Source: Strix aluco (Eukaryota; Chordata; Aves; Strigiformes; Strigidae). Taken from it: a stretch of DNA of 64,000 nt. The stretch covers positions 1,488,001 through 1,552,000 of the forward strand of contig NC_133955.1 of NCBI RefSeq assembly GCF_031877795.1. The letters are read 5' to 3'. Each line of letters opens with the position of its first letter. The stretch's first letter is position 1. This document shows positions 33,871 to 46,705 of the stretch, piece by piece. The position numbers were made by a program, and so were the translations under genes. Under the pieces are notes generated by a model, which searched no databases, was not told the origin of the DNA, and was given only the letters and a program-made list of their open reading frames with translations.

Positions 33871-36149
33871 GTCTTTTACTTCACTGCTGCTTCTTGGCAC
33901 AGGGACTTGGTCACTGATCCTACCTTGGTGAAGTCCAAGACAAAGAAGGCTTTGAGTACTTCAGCCTTTTCTGTGTGATTTTTAAGTAACATCTTAGATA
34001 AATGTTGCTACTCTTGGGATCTCTAAAATTACAAAGAGCAACCACTAATTAATCAGTCAGTATAATTAGAAGGAAAATGCCTACACTATGATGATTGAAA
34101 AGTAGACTATTTTATTAATCTGTCCTAATATTATTTAGTCACCTAGTATGAGCTGCTGAGAATACAAATTTAAATTTCATACCTGGTCTGGAACAGAGTC
34201 AACAGTTTCAAGACAGTGCAGGGATGTATGCAGCATCCAAGTGTATGCCCAGCATTTATGGTGTGCATGTGGATCTCTCACTCTTTCTGACTACCTGTCA
34301 GTCTCTGCCTTATTGGTGAGATTTGACACACTGAGATTTTGATCTTTCAAAAGCAATCTGACTTTGAAAGTGAGAAGAGAGAAAGAGGGAAAGGCAGATC
34401 ATGCGCATTTGGGAGATGCAATGTTGTTAGCAGTTATCCCCGAGGAGACAGGCCATGTGTTCTAGTAATCCTAACAATATCTGCCTTGATGATGTTCATA
34501 CACAAGTGTCCTCCAGGGAGATGATGACCACATGACATCTGTGGAAATAAACACTTCTATAAGTCTCTAACGGGAATAGATGACTGCTGTGAAGAAAGTA
34601 GTGGTGTTGATTCTGGCTCTGAGGTGTGAAAGAATGTTCACTTTTCTTCCCAGTAAATGGCAATCCTTTCTTCTTTTGGGGAGCATAAACATTATTTACT
34701 GCAGACAGCATCCTAATCATGCTGAATATCACTTTGGCATCTTTTATTTCTTTATTTATTGCAGATTAGCATGTTGTTGAAGAAATGCCATTTGATGTCC
34801 TCAACATACTGAAACAGACTACTTAGCCATTGCTGCTTGGGTGATAATGAACCTGGTCAGTAGCATGGTGGTGATGGACCTCAGGGTGGGCAGGCGAAGA
34901 GGGGAGAATCCTTCTGATGGACAGTGGAGATTTACCTTATACAGTCAGTGGAACTGAGCGAACTATTATCTGACCAAATATGAGAGGCCTAGTAAAGAAT
35001 GAGAGTAATCAGACCCTGAGCTCCCTTACAGCCCTGATTAGATGTCTGCTGATCACTTTAAAAATTTTAATACAGGTGCAGACACTGACAAGTGAAATGA
35101 AGCTTACCTTCTGCATGTCTTTCGAGTGTCCTCTTCAGTGGTATAAAAATTATTTAATATTTTTACACATTTATTTTTCTGAGGCTCATTCTGAGAGAGA
35201 GAGAGAGAAAAGCTCCTCTGAAAAACTGGTGATTGGCATAAACATACAGAAGGAAAAGTGTTGTTTAAAGTTGGAATGATCAATGGTCCCTTTTGACTGT
35301 AATTGTCACAGAGGATGCGCTCTTCTAGAACTCCTCAGGTGACTTTCTCTGTGCAGTTTTTCACATGAATAGTCAGCAATAGTGAAGAGATAATTATGAA
35401 GATGGTGCTTTTGGTATTACTGTAAAAATTTAATGGCAATTTAGCCAGCAGGAAAGTATGAGCATGCACATTTGAAAAGTCCAGGAAATGTTTTGACTCT
35501 AAATTTCTGTGAATGACATTTTTTTGTTGTTCTTTTCAGTTTCAGAGACCAGAGAGGGAAAAGCCCAGACTGAAAAAATGGAAATCCAGGGTTCAAAGAA
35601 TGTGAATGTTGCTTTCTGAAAAACAGGGATTACTCTGGTAAAAAGGTCTTCAAGGATGTCAGTCCAGGAGTGGGTTCATTAGCAGACTATCACATCTAAG
35701 GATGAGCTTATTCTCTGAACTGGTGTTGAACTGGAAAATGAAGAGGGATAGTAAAACCAACAGTGGGATTCATCTTACCCACCTGAGACTTCATACACCT
35801 CTTAGGTTAAGGCAGTTGTCTAGGAGCCAACTGAAAGTAGGAAGTATTGTAGTGTTTTAATTCACACACAATGTTTTAAAACTTTTTTTAAGATTAAATG
35901 ACTCATAACCTGGACCTTATTATTTCTCTTCATTGACTAGTTGTGGATGTCTGTGGACATGTTGTCAGCGCCTAGAGTGCACCACAAATCTCTCCAGCCG
36001 CTTGCCAGCAATGGAAGAAAATGTTTCCACCTCCCACAGCACATCTGAGGCATAGCATTCGTGTGGGTTTGAGCAAGGCCAGAGTGAGCAAGCAACTGCA
36101 TGGTGCTTTGTTGCCAGCTGGGCCTAAACCACGACAGTGGCCTAGTTCA
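33871..36149. other. No gene recognised
   Basis: AT-rich single-copy-like DNA with short GA microsatellites, for example near 35,190. No protein, RNA gene or complete repeat is recognised. Confidence 0.45.
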
Positions 36150-36291
36150 AAATATTCTGTCAATCAGGACAAGATCATCTGTTTTCTACGCCTGGGCAAA
36201 CCCTGTTTTGAATCCCTTGATCTCCAGCCTGAGGAACGAGGAGGTGAAAGAGGCCTTCAGGAGGACTGTAGGAGGATGTTTTCTTCTCTGA
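36150..36291 (+). pseudogene. Olfactory-receptor-like C-terminal remnant
   Basis: The frame at 36,190-36,291 reads FYAWANPVLNP, then LISSLRNEEVKEAFRR, which matches the transmembrane-7 and C-terminal signature of vertebrate olfactory receptors (PxLNPxIYSLRNxxVKxA). Upstream I find no MAYDRY motif or other transmembrane segments, so only the 3' end is left. Ser replaces the usual Tyr of NPxIY. It could be a chance match to another class A GPCR. Confidence 0.45.
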
Positions 36292-38039
36292 ATCGAAATG
36301 TTGGGTTGGGCTTTTCAGCCGCATACAGGTTTGATTGCATCAAATTTGATGTGTTATAATTCTGACAGCTCTGAACTAATTATTTATGTAAATGGTTTCT
36401 AGAAAAGAGCCTAAAGAAGCCTATTCCTTTCCAGCAGTTTAATTGTGCCAAACCTAACTTCTAGACAATTCTGGGTTTAAGGCCTGTCTACCTGTGCCTA
36501 GCCCTCTTTAGCTGGAGATCTGCACTTATCTCTAAGGGTTTGGTATACTTTACCCTTTCAGATAGAGGGAGTTATCTGAAGGAGACATACAAAAGTGAAG
36601 AGTTGCACAGTTCTCTAGGAACTAATCTTACCCAGCTGATTTACTGCATTGCCCTTCTTCCTGGCACTCCTTTGATCTCTGCTTAAATTCCTTCTCCTTC
36701 CTATGGTGGCTCTCACTGCACGACTCCCTCTCCTGCTTTTCTGAAGGATTTTTGTGAGACACTCCAGTGTGTCAAGTTCATCCAGTTTTGTCCAACTATC
36801 AGCATAGAGACATTCTATGGTTGGCACAATTCTCTGCAATTCTGAAGAACCAGTGCCTTTTCCCCATTCCTAGACTTAATTTTGCAGTTGCAGTTTAGTT
36901 TATGCTCTTGAAAATCTGTTAACAGGAACATCTCATTACCTTATGTACTTGGCCAAAGTCTGGAGTGGTGATTTTCCTTTAGAAAGCTTTTCCCAAGGCA
37001 AGTTACCAGATTCCTCTCAGTCCCACTGTCTTCTCCTGTACTCATGCCCAGTCCCAGGGGACAGGAAAGAGTAGAAAGTAGAAAGTTCATTTAGTGTGTG
37101 ACATTGTTGTGTAGTGAGACATATGCAAGTGCAGAAAAGTAGAGTATATGTGGGCAGACTGAACAATGGTGGCATAAAAGAAATGTTGGAAGTTCCTGGA
37201 TCACTACTGGCGCTGCATTGAGAGCTCTTCTACACAGTGGGTATAAAGGGACATTTTCTCAAAAGCAGAGGGAACAGTTCATCTGGTGAGTTCCTCGTTG
37301 GGGCAAGAACTGCAGTGGAACACAGAAGGTGCTTGAGACGCCAGGAAAAATTGAAAAGAGCTGACAATGCCTCTGAATATGGTCAATTATCCAGTCTTTG
37401 TAACCAACAGGTAATGTGGACCTTCTCATTCCAGCACACAGCAAGATGTTAACAAAAACAACTGGAAGAAAAAGGGAAGAAACACAGAATCTCAAACTAT
37501 TTTCTGGTTTCTTTGAGGGACACACTAAAAGAGTAGGAAACATGAATTGCTCATGGCCTTCAGTCTGTTCTGAAGATCAGTGTCATAGCTGTCAGTGTTT
37601 CTGGCAAGAAGATATCTTTTTAAATCTTTACATGCTTCTCCAATTAAATAAGCATTAGGCTATTCCCTCAGAAAAATATATCTTGCTGTTCATATTGAGC
37701 AATATCTTCATGAGCCACCTCTGGCTGATCTCCTCACTTTGAAATACATCTTTTTCTATCCAGTAAATACAGTTAAAGCAACATGCAAATGAATGCTTGA
37801 AACTTCATATACAAAAAATAATAAAGAACTGGCCAGATCCTTTTTCAGAATTTCAGAGGCTCTTCAATGAAGAGGGAACAGCAGAAATAAACACCTCATG
37901 CTACTGGGTTTAGGTAGAACTCTGTTCTTTTCATCTCCATCAGTGGCTGAAGGCAGAACCTCAGTGTTCAAGTAGAGCAGTAAGGCTGAAAGCACCAAGA
38001 GAAGGATTAACTGTGTGCCAGACAAATGTGGAATCTTTA
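36292..38039. other. No gene recognised
   Basis: AT-rich sequence without recognised coding or repeat content. Confidence 0.45.
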
Positions 38040-38560
38040 ATTTAATCTAATATTGTGGTTAAAATATGGAGATCTGTCTAAGGGCCCCTACCAGACTGCA
38101 TCTGGAGCATTGTATCTGGCTTTAGGTATCCCCCATATAAGACAGGGATATGCTAGAGCAAGTCCAAAATGATTAGGACTGGGAGTACATGATGTACTAG
38201 GAGAAATTGAGAGAAATGGCTTCATTCAGGCCTAGAGAAGGCTCTAGAGATTTTGTTGCTACCTACAGCTGCTCACTAGAAGGGCATAGACAAGATCGAT
38301 TCAAATGCTTGGAGGTGTACAGTGATAGGACAAGAAGCAACAGTCACAAGCTGGAGGAGGAGAAATTCACATCGGGTATAAGCAGAATGTTTTTAACACA
38401 AAGGTGTTCCAGCAGTGGAACAGGCCCAGAGTGGTTGTGAAATCTCTTTGCTGGAGCCAGTCAAATCTTGGCTAGACCAAGGCCCGAAGCAACCTGGTCT
38501 AAATTAATCCTATTTTGGGTGAGAGGCTGAACCAATGACCTCCAGAAGTCTAGTAATTTC
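38040..38560 (+). mobile_element. CR1 LINE 3' fragment
   Basis: Diverged CR1 3' sequence in + orientation, with wording such as GGACAAGAAGCAACAGTCAC and AGGCTGAACCAATGACC. The coding part is decayed. Confidence 0.8.
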
Positions 38561-39039
38561 TCATGTTCTTTTTAGTCAGCTAAACTCCAAGCCAGGCCCT
38601 AGTTATCCCTCTGCATTATCTGAACTGATATCTCTAGTAGGAGAAAATTTCTGGCTGTGTCACCCTGCCTCCACTGACTGACCCCAGCTGGTACATGAAG
38701 TCTTTTCCCATCACACAGGGTGGGTGTTTCACAAAACTTGAGTGGTTCCCTGGTTCCTCTCTTCAAGCTGCAGATTTGCTATTAAAAGTGCAGGACAATG
38801 CAGGGGATGTCGATTGTGAAGTCACTTCATTTGTAGCACCCTGGTCAGGTAGATTTTTGAGGTCATCAAGTGTGAATCACAAAGACTCTGCGGCAGAGAT
38901 GACAGTTCAGGGGGAGGGCAGAGACACTGGCAAGTAAAGACAGACGGGGCTGGGGTATCGTGATGTCACTTTATTACAGCAATCTGATTGGCCAGCAGGA
39001 AGCACTCACTGTGAGATCAATTATGATGGGTATCTGTTT

Positions 39040-39606
39040 CACTCATTACCGGAGTGTGGAATTAATTCCTTCCTGCAGGCACTGGTTTATCACAGTGCTC
39101 TCTTCTTCAGATAAAACACTCTCAGCTGTCTCAGCCTTTCCTCGTAGAAGCGATGCTCCAGTCCCGTCATCATCTTTGTGGCCTTTCACTGCAGCCTCTC
39201 CAGTACGTCCATATCTCTCTTGTACTGGAGAGCCCAGAACTGGGCACGACACTCCAGGTGTGGCCTCACCAGTACTGCAGAGGGGAAGGATCACCTCCCT
39301 CGGCCCGCTGGCAACAGCCCTCCGTCTGCAGCCCAGGATGCCATTAGCCTTCTTTGCAGCCAGGGCACATTGCTGGCTCATGTTCAGCTTGGTGTTCCCC
39401 AGGTTCTTTCCAGCCTCCAGCATATACTGGTGGAGGGGGTTGTTCCTGCCCAGGTGCAGGACTTTGCACTTCCCCTTGTTGAACTTATGAGGTTCCTCTC
39501 AGCACATTTCCCCAACCTGTCAAGGTCCCTCTGGATGCCAGCACAACCCTCTGGCATATCAGCCATTCCTCACAGTTTTCTGTCATCAGCAAGCATGATG
39601 AGGGTA
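39040..39606 (-). mobile_element. CR1 LINE fragment, end of ORF2
   Basis: On the + strand this reads as the usual reversed CR1 text (GAACTGGGCACGACACTCCA, CACATTGCTGGCTCATGTTC, GTTGAACTTATGAGG). It lacks a 3' terminus because the next CR1 copy abuts it at 39,607. Confidence 0.88.
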
Positions 39607-40720
39607 GAATCATAGAATACTTTGGGTTGGAAGGGACCCTTAAGGACCATCTGGTCCAATCCCCCTCCACCGTGTGACGGGACATCTTTCAGTAGATCAG
39701 GTTGCTCAAAGCCCCATCCAAACTGACCTTGAACACTTCCAGGAATGGGAATGCCCAACTTTGCTGGGCAACCTGTTCCACTGTCTCACCACCCTCATCA
39801 TACAAAATTTCTTCCTTATGTCCAATCTAAACCCACCCTTTTTCAGTTTAAAAACCTTGCCTCTTGTCCTGTCACTACAGGCCTTGGTAAAAAAGTCTCT
39901 CTTTGTCTTTTCTATAGGCCCCCTTTATACATTGAAAGACTGTGCTAAGGTCTCCCCAGAGCCTCCAGACTGAACAACCCCAACTCTCTCAGACTTTCTT
40001 CACAGTAAAGGTGTTCCAGAACTTGGAACATTTCCGTGGCCTCCCCTGGGCCTCATCTAACAGGACCATGTCCTTCTTGCACTGGGGACTCCAGAGCTGG
40101 ACACAGCACTGCAGGTGGGGTCTCACTAGACTGGAGTAGAGAGGGAGAATCCCCTCCCTCGACCTGCTGGCCACACTTCTCTTGATGCAGCCCAGAATAT
40201 GGTTGGCTTTCTGAGCTGCAAGCACACGCTTCTGGCTCATGTCCAGTTCTTAACTCACCAGTATCCCCAAGTCCTTCTCTGCAGTGCTGCTCTCAAGCCA
40301 TCAGTCCCTCAGTCTGTTCTGTCAGTGGGGATTGCCCCAACCCATGTGCAGGACCTTGCACTTGACCCTGTTGAACTTCATGAACTTTGCATGGGCCCAC
40401 TCCTCCATCCCATCCAGGTCCCCCTGGATGACATCCCTTCCCTCAAGTGTATCGACTGCACCACTCAGCTTGGTGTCATCCACAAACTTCCTGACGGTGC
40501 ACTCGATCGCACTATGTCATTGATGAAGATATTAAATAGTATTGGACCCAGTATGGACCCTTGAGGGACAGTCTCAGCACTGGTTTCCACTTGGACATTT
40601 AGCCATTGACTATAACTTATTGGATGTGGCCACCTAGCCAGTTCTTTATCCATCTAACAGTCCATCTATCAAACCCATTTCTCTCCAATTTAGTGGCAAT
40701 AATGTAGTGGGGGACTGTAA
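39607..40720 (-). mobile_element. CR1 LINE copy with 3' end and partial reverse transcriptase
   Basis: The 3' end lies at 39,607 (AATCATAGAATACTTTGGGT on the + strand), followed inward by the 3' UTR and ORF2. Near 40,540-40,620 the minus strand encodes [19 protein letters not shown], a conserved reverse-transcriptase motif of CR1. The element is 5'-truncated or interrupted near 40,720, and the ORF is broken. Confidence 0.88.
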
Positions 40721-41990
40721 ACACAGGGTATCCTATGCCCCATCATCCAGGTCATTAATGAAGATGCTGAACAGAACTGGACTCATTATTGTCCCCTCAG
40801 ATACACCACTAGTTACTGGCCTCCAACTGGGCTTTGTGCCACTCATCACTACCCTTTGGGCTTAGCCATTCAGCCATTTTTCAATCCACCTCAGTCTCTG
40901 CTCATCCAGTCCGTCTTTATCAGCTTCTCTCTGAGAATCTTTTAGGACACAATGTTGAAGGGCTTCCTGAAGCCAAGGTAGACAATATCCACTGTTCCTC
41001 CATCATCTACCAAGCCAGTCTTTTCATTGTAGAAGGTTATCAAGTTGGTCAAGAATTATTTCCCCCTTGGGAATCCACGCTGACTATATTGTGTTTTTAC
41101 ATTCCTCCCAGGTTACCTGTCCCTGGTCCCACCTTCTGTATACTCCCTTTTTATGTTTGAGTTTTGCCAGGAGCTCTCTGTTCATTGATGCATCCTTCCG
41201 GCCTTTTTGTCTGACCTTCTACTTGTCGGGATGAACCACTCTTGAGCTTGGAGGAAGGGATTCCTGAATATTAACCAACTTTCTTGGGCCCCTCTTCACT
41301 CCAGAGTCTTATCCCATGGGCCTCTTTCAAGCAGACCCCTGAAGAGGCCGAAGTCTCCTTGCCTGACATCCAGGTCTGTAATACTGCTTTTTCCCCTGCT
41401 CCTTCCTCTCAGGATCCTGAGCTCCACTATCTCATAGTTACTGCAGCCAAGGGCCAGAGCCCTTCCCTGTTTGTGAGTACAAGCTCCAGCAGAGCACTTC
41501 TCTTCATGGGCATCTCAGTCATTTGTGTCAGGAACTTATTATCAATGCCCTCCAGGAACCTCCTGGATTCCTTATGTCCTGCTGTGTTGTCCCTTCATCA
41601 GATCTAGGAGCGGTGAAGTCCCCCGTGGGGACCAGGGCCTGCAAATTTGAGGCTGCTCCTATCTGTCATCCACTTGTTCTTCCTGGTCAGGTGGCCAATA
41701 GCAGATACCCACTACCTGTCCTCTCTTTAATCCTGACCCATAAGCTCTCAGTTGGTTCATCACCCATCCCCAAGCAGAGCTCCAGGGACTCCAGCTTCTC
41801 CCTCACATCAAGGGCAACTCCCCCTCCTTGTCTTCCCATCCTGTCCCTCCTAAAGAGCCTGTATCCCTCCATCACAACACTCCAATCATGTGAGCGATCT
41901 CGCCATGTGTCCATGATCTCAACAAGAGCATAACCATAGAAATGCATATTTCTGATTCCTCAAGCTTACACCATATGCTGCTTGCGTTAG
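40721..41990 (-). mobile_element. CR1-related LINE fragments with endonuclease domain
   Basis: Minus-strand CR1-like text continues. At 41,700-41,947 it encodes part of the endonuclease domain (GYRLFRRDRMGRQGGGVAL, then SLWVRIKERTG). The reverse-transcriptase part between this and 40,720 is shortened or belongs to another copy, so more than one insertion is likely. None is intact. Confidence 0.8.
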
Positions 41991-42439
41991 CGTACATAAA
42001 TGCTCAAAACCACGATCTATTTGTCATAACAGGCACCGGTTTGAACAATTCCTCTGAAAGTTTCTTTAGTGTTAATCAAGAAACACAGCAGAAGTAACAT
42101 CAGATACCTTATCACTAAAGGGAAATCAAAATAGTGGGTGACTAGTTCACAACTTTGAACTATGATGACATTTGTGTGGGAAACATGGTAGACTGGTGCA
42201 ACATTATGTGGGAAGCAGAGCTCTGAGGAAGCTGAAACCTTGGTTTAGGGAAGGATTTGGTGATTATTCTCCACGCAAGTCTGTATTTGTGCAGACCACT
42301 AACAATTCACTTCCTCTCTGGCAGAGGAAGAATACAGGTCTGAATGTGTGATTCCAAGAGACTCTCTTCCCCCATGGGAAACAGCCATGAAGGGCAAAGA
42401 CACCCAGAACAGCTTCTAAAACTGAAATGAGGACCTTCT

Positions 42440-42890
42440 GAGAACATGAGTGGTACAGTCAGATATGTGGGAAGCTGCACAGGTGTGACAGGAAGCCTCT
42501 GTGGATGAACAGGGAAATCCTGAGAGAGGTCAAACACACACACACACACAAAAAAAAGATGAAAACAGGATGCAGGGGGTGTAAGAAGGGATGAGCTACC
42601 CAGGAGGAATATAGAGACATTGCCCAAATGGAGCTGGCATTTGGAAAGCTAAGTTGGAAGTGGAACTATTGAGGGATATGAAGGGTAACAGGTAGAAGTA
42701 TATGGGCAGCAAAAGGAAGGCAAAGGGACATGTGGGTCCATTGCTGAATGAGGCAGGGGACCTAGTGACAAATGATTTGGAAAAGGCTGACTTCTACTCT
42801 CTGACTTCTTGGCTTCAGGCTTTACTGATGCAACCTGCCCTGAGGTCCTTGTGCCTCATGACAGAGTCTGCAGAAGAGAAATACTACCCA
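42440..42890 (+). mobile_element. CR1 LINE ORF2 fragment
   Basis: In + orientation near 42,725 the frame GHVGPLLNEAGDLVTNDLEKA matches in part the linker between endonuclease and reverse transcriptase of CR1. A short CA repeat lies within it at 42,535. The fragment ends near 42,890. Confidence 0.75.
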
Positions 42891-44099
42891 CAGTAGGGAA
42901 GATATTGTTAGGGACTGTCCAAACTTCCCCTTCTTTCTGTAACACACAACTCTGGCACAGACTGGACCAGGTCCATAGTGGGAGAAAACATGTGTGATAG
43001 CCCCGCCAAGGCCAGAGGTCCCATAGCATGTGGGAGATGCCACCCACTGTTTAGCACTGTGGTCAGCTGATGCAGTGCATCACTGGTGTGTGTCTCAGGA
43101 CAGTTCAGCCTTCATCAGCTCATACTGTGGAAAGTGTGTATGAAAGATGATCTATGAAAAAAAGCTCACTTGCGAAGATCTTGAGGAGAAGCATTCACTG
43201 ATTTGCTAGAGTACAACTGACAGTTTTGGGGTGACATTTCTGCCTTTGTGTGACTCTCTGCTCTGTCATTTCTCTAACTATGTCTGTGAGCTGCCCACCC
43301 AAACAATACTCTCCCAGCAAGCAGAGATAACCATCGTTATTTCTTTGGTTTGCCTCATTCTACTTCTATCAGTAAAACTGAAAAGGGAGAACTCTTTACA
43401 AGCAATGATACAACTAGAATTTCCCTAAAGACATGAAAAGCCCAGTGTGAGGTAGACACCTGAGTAATTTCTCCCCGAGGCAACGTCCCATGGCATCAAC
43501 ACTTCTCGTCTCCAACATTTTTCATCTTGGGGTCTGGGGTCTCCTTCCCATAGGGTTGCTCAGTGATTTGACAACCCCAGACAAGTGCATGGAGGAAGAG
43601 TTTCTACCACAGCTCCTGCCAGGTGCACCGAGACACTCCACCATGACTCAGGAAGAAACATGGAGTGCTGGGAAGGGTGGAAAGTTCCCAGCTTTGAGCG
43701 GGACTTGGTTGTGCCAGGCACAGGGTGGACATGGGCAATGTTTGGGTGAGGCTCCAAGCAAAAAGTCACTCCTTACAGGAAGGAGGTAAAGATTTATGTC
43801 AATTCACAAGCCAATTTTTAAAGGAATGGTTAGTTAGATGGCTGACCTAAAGGAAATTGCATTACTGGAAAAAACATTGTGATAAGATAACTCTACAGTA
43901 GTGGAATTTGTATAATAGACAATGACACTTTTATTATTCTAATACAGAATAAACACAATCATAATAGAACTATTAGATATAATATATAGTTAGAGTGCCA
44001 GTATTTTTTTAGGACATGGGATGGGCTGAAGTACTTCATGCCACCTGTACCTTAGCCTTCAATGGCAAGAGCTGCTTGCAGGTCTCCACCTGCCAGTGA
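42891..44099. other. No gene recognised
   Basis: Mixed sequence with no recognised gene. An AT-rich stretch lies at 43,880-44,000. Confidence 0.45.
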
Positions 44100-44365
44100 G
44101 ATTCAGAGGGCTACACACGCTGTAGAGTTGACATTAGGAAGCTTTTCTTTAACAAGAGGGTATCAAACCCTGGAACAAGCTTCTTGGAGTGGTGGTCAAT
44201 ATCCCGAGTCTGTCAGTGTTTAAGAGGCATTTGGACAATGCCCTTAATAACATGCTTTAGCTTTCAGTCAGCCCTGAAGCGGTCAGGCAGTTGGATTAGA
44301 TGATTGTTGTAGGTCCCTTTCAACTGAAATAGTCTATTCCATTCCATTTCATTCTAGTCTATTCT
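44100..44365 (+). mobile_element. CR1 LINE 3' end with ATTCT-type tail
   Basis: A diverged CR1 3' end (GTTGACATTAGGAAGC, GTAGGTCCCTTTCAACTG) ends in short tandem ATTCC/ATTCT repeats near 44,335-44,365, as expected for the variable tail of CR1 elements. Confidence 0.8.
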
Positions 44366-44389
44366 ATTCACAGTAGCGGAAGCTCCATG

Positions 44390-45860
44390 TAGGAATGACT
44401 TAGAGATACTGGACACTCACCAGTCCATAATACCCCATGGGATGCCTCTGAAGGTGCTACAGGATACAGCCAATATCATTGTGGCTACTCTCTACCATCT
44501 CTGGAAAGCAGTGACACTTTGAGATGTACTTGGTCGCTGGTAAAAAAACCAAATGTGATGCCCATCCTCAAAAAGGTGGGAGGGGAAAAGGATCCAGGGA
44601 ACTACAAGGCAGTCAGTTTCACCTCAGTTCTTGGGGGGATCATGGGTTCAGTTCTCCCAGAAGCCACTGCCAGATACATGAAGGACAAGAAGGGAGTAGA
44701 AACAATTACCATGGATTGACCAAGGGCAAATTGTGGCTGAGCAACCTGATTGTCCTCTAAGATGAAATGGCTGGTTCTGTGACTGAAGGGAAAGCAGTGC
44801 TTATGCACCTTCCCTCTTCCTAAGGCTTCCAACACAATATCCTGGATGAGAAACTCAGGTTATAAGGGCTGGATGGATGAACTGCAAGGTGGGTGAAAAC
44901 AAAATGAACCTCCAAGTGCAGTGGTTGATGATTCTAAGTTTTAATGGTAGTGACTTCAGAGCCATTTTCCTCAGGGGCTGATACTGGAGCTAATAACTGC
45001 TTGCATGTTCATGAACAGAATGGAGATTGGACAGAGCACATCTTCATTTAGTTTGTAGAGAAAAACAAATTAAGGGATGAATGGTTAAAATACTGGAGTC
45101 ACGGTGGCCATCTAGAGGGATGCCTACAAGCTGCCAGTTACTTGGTAGAAACTGTCAGAAGTCTCATGAAATTTAGCAAAAGCGAACGTAAAGTCCTGCT
45201 TTTTTCCTGGTACAGAATAGCCTCATGCAGCAAGGCAGGCTGAGAATTGACCACCCAAGGAGTAGCTCTGTGGAAAGGGAGCTGGAGATCCTGATGAACA
45301 AGAAGTTGAACATGAATTAGCATGTGCACTTTTAGTAATGAACCTCAGGGTGGGCTTCACTAATAGGAGGGTAGCCAGCTGATTGAGGGAAGTGATGGTT
45401 CAGCTCTATCTGTCACCTGTGCTGCTGTATCTGGATACTATAACCCCTGCTGAGCCACCCAGGGAAGGCAAGGTGCCAACAAAATCTGGAGAGTCCAACA
45501 GCATGTGTCCACAATGGTCAGAGAAATGGAACCCAAACATTTGTGAAGAGGCTGCAGGAACTGGGCTTATTTAGCTTTGAGAAGAGAGGCTGAAGAGAGG
45601 ATGCAATAGCAGACTTTGAAACCCTGAAGTGTGGTAAAGATGGAGCCAGACTCTTCTCAGAGGGGCACAGTGAAAGGCCAAGAGAGAACAGGCACAAGCT
45701 GCAAATGGAGAAATACCAACAGAACATAATGAAAATCCTTGGAGACTTTCAAGCCTTCACCAGTCAAGCTGCTGAGCTACCTGTCCTCATTTTGAAGGTA
45801 GAAATACTTAGAACAGTATTGAACAACTGAAAGAAAGATCTTCAAGGGTCCTCTCCAATG
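44390..45860 (+). mobile_element. CR1 LINE ORF2 and 3' region
   Basis: In + orientation, decayed reverse-transcriptase wording runs from about 44,540 (GDPGNY-like, then SFTSVLG) through the palm region and into the usual 3' sequence near 45,560 (TTAGCTTTGAGAAGAG and CTTCAAGGGTCCTCTCC). Frames are broken at many points. Confidence 0.82.
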
Positions 45861-46089
45861 GCAATGATTCTGCTAATATTATTTTTAGAACTAATTAAAT
45901 GTGACGGGCAGTTTCTGTTCCTCATAACAGGAGGGGAATGGAATATATTACAGAAGCAAGTGGGTATTATCGCCTCTTGTGAGAGCACTTGAATTTGCTG
46001 CGTTAAGCAGTGCATTGGATTTACATGGCAAGGTATCGGCAGGAGGGGCTGCAGGCGGTTCTCTGTGAGAAGAGGCCAGGGGTTGCCTC

Positions 46090-46705
46090 TGTGTTGGGGA
46101 CAGCTGGTTCTAGCCAGCTCCAAAATGGACCCAAAGTAATGGACTGGTCAAAGCTGAGCCCATCAGCAAAGCTGGTGGCACCTCTGTGATAACATATTTG
46201 AGAAAAGGCAGAAAATGCCACACAGGGAGAGGAGGAGAGAGAAAAAAAAAAAAAAAAAAAGCCAGAAAAAACAGGGGAAACACCAAGGTCAGAGAAGAAA
46301 GGAAAGGAGGAGGTGCCTCATGGTGGAGCAGATACTCTTGCAGCCCAAGTACAACCCATGCCAGAACAGAGGAAAAGTGTGAGGAGGAAGGAGCAGCAGA
46401 GAGGAACCACTATGTGCCAAGTGTACTCCCCCCATCCCTCCTGTGCTGCTCAGGGTGGGTAGAGTTATCGGCAGTGAAGGAGTGAAGCTGAGCCTGGGAA
46501 AGGGCAGAAGAAATAAATAAATAAGGCTAATTTTCCCCTAGCTGTCCGTTCTGCCTGCAACAATGACTGGTGAGTGACCTCCCTGTCTTTATCTCAATCC
46601 ATGAACTTCCTTGTTCACATTGTTCCTATTGCCTCCCCCGTTCCACTGAGAAGGTCAGTGAGTGAGCGGCTGGGTGACAGTTTGGCCATTAGCTAACCCA
46701 CCACA
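46090..46705 (+). mobile_element. ERVL-like solo LTR
   Basis: It starts TGTGTTGGGGACAGCTGG, a start common in avian ERVL LTRs, has ATAACATATTTGAGAAAAGG as promoter-like sequence near 46,190, contains an A-run at about 46,241-46,260, and ends AACCCACCACA. The 3' part (CTGTCTTTATCTCAATCC) resembles the LTR at 49,102, so the two are related. It is a fossil without internal region. Confidence 0.75.

Noticed and set aside
38940-39000. Possible ERVK-like LTR fragment
   Set aside because: It shares only CACTTTATTACAG and little else with the LTR at 60,193, which is too short to support.
39046-41947. Many frames on both strands suggesting genes
   Set aside because: They are CR1 LINE sequence, with reverse-transcriptase and endonuclease motifs on the minus strand.
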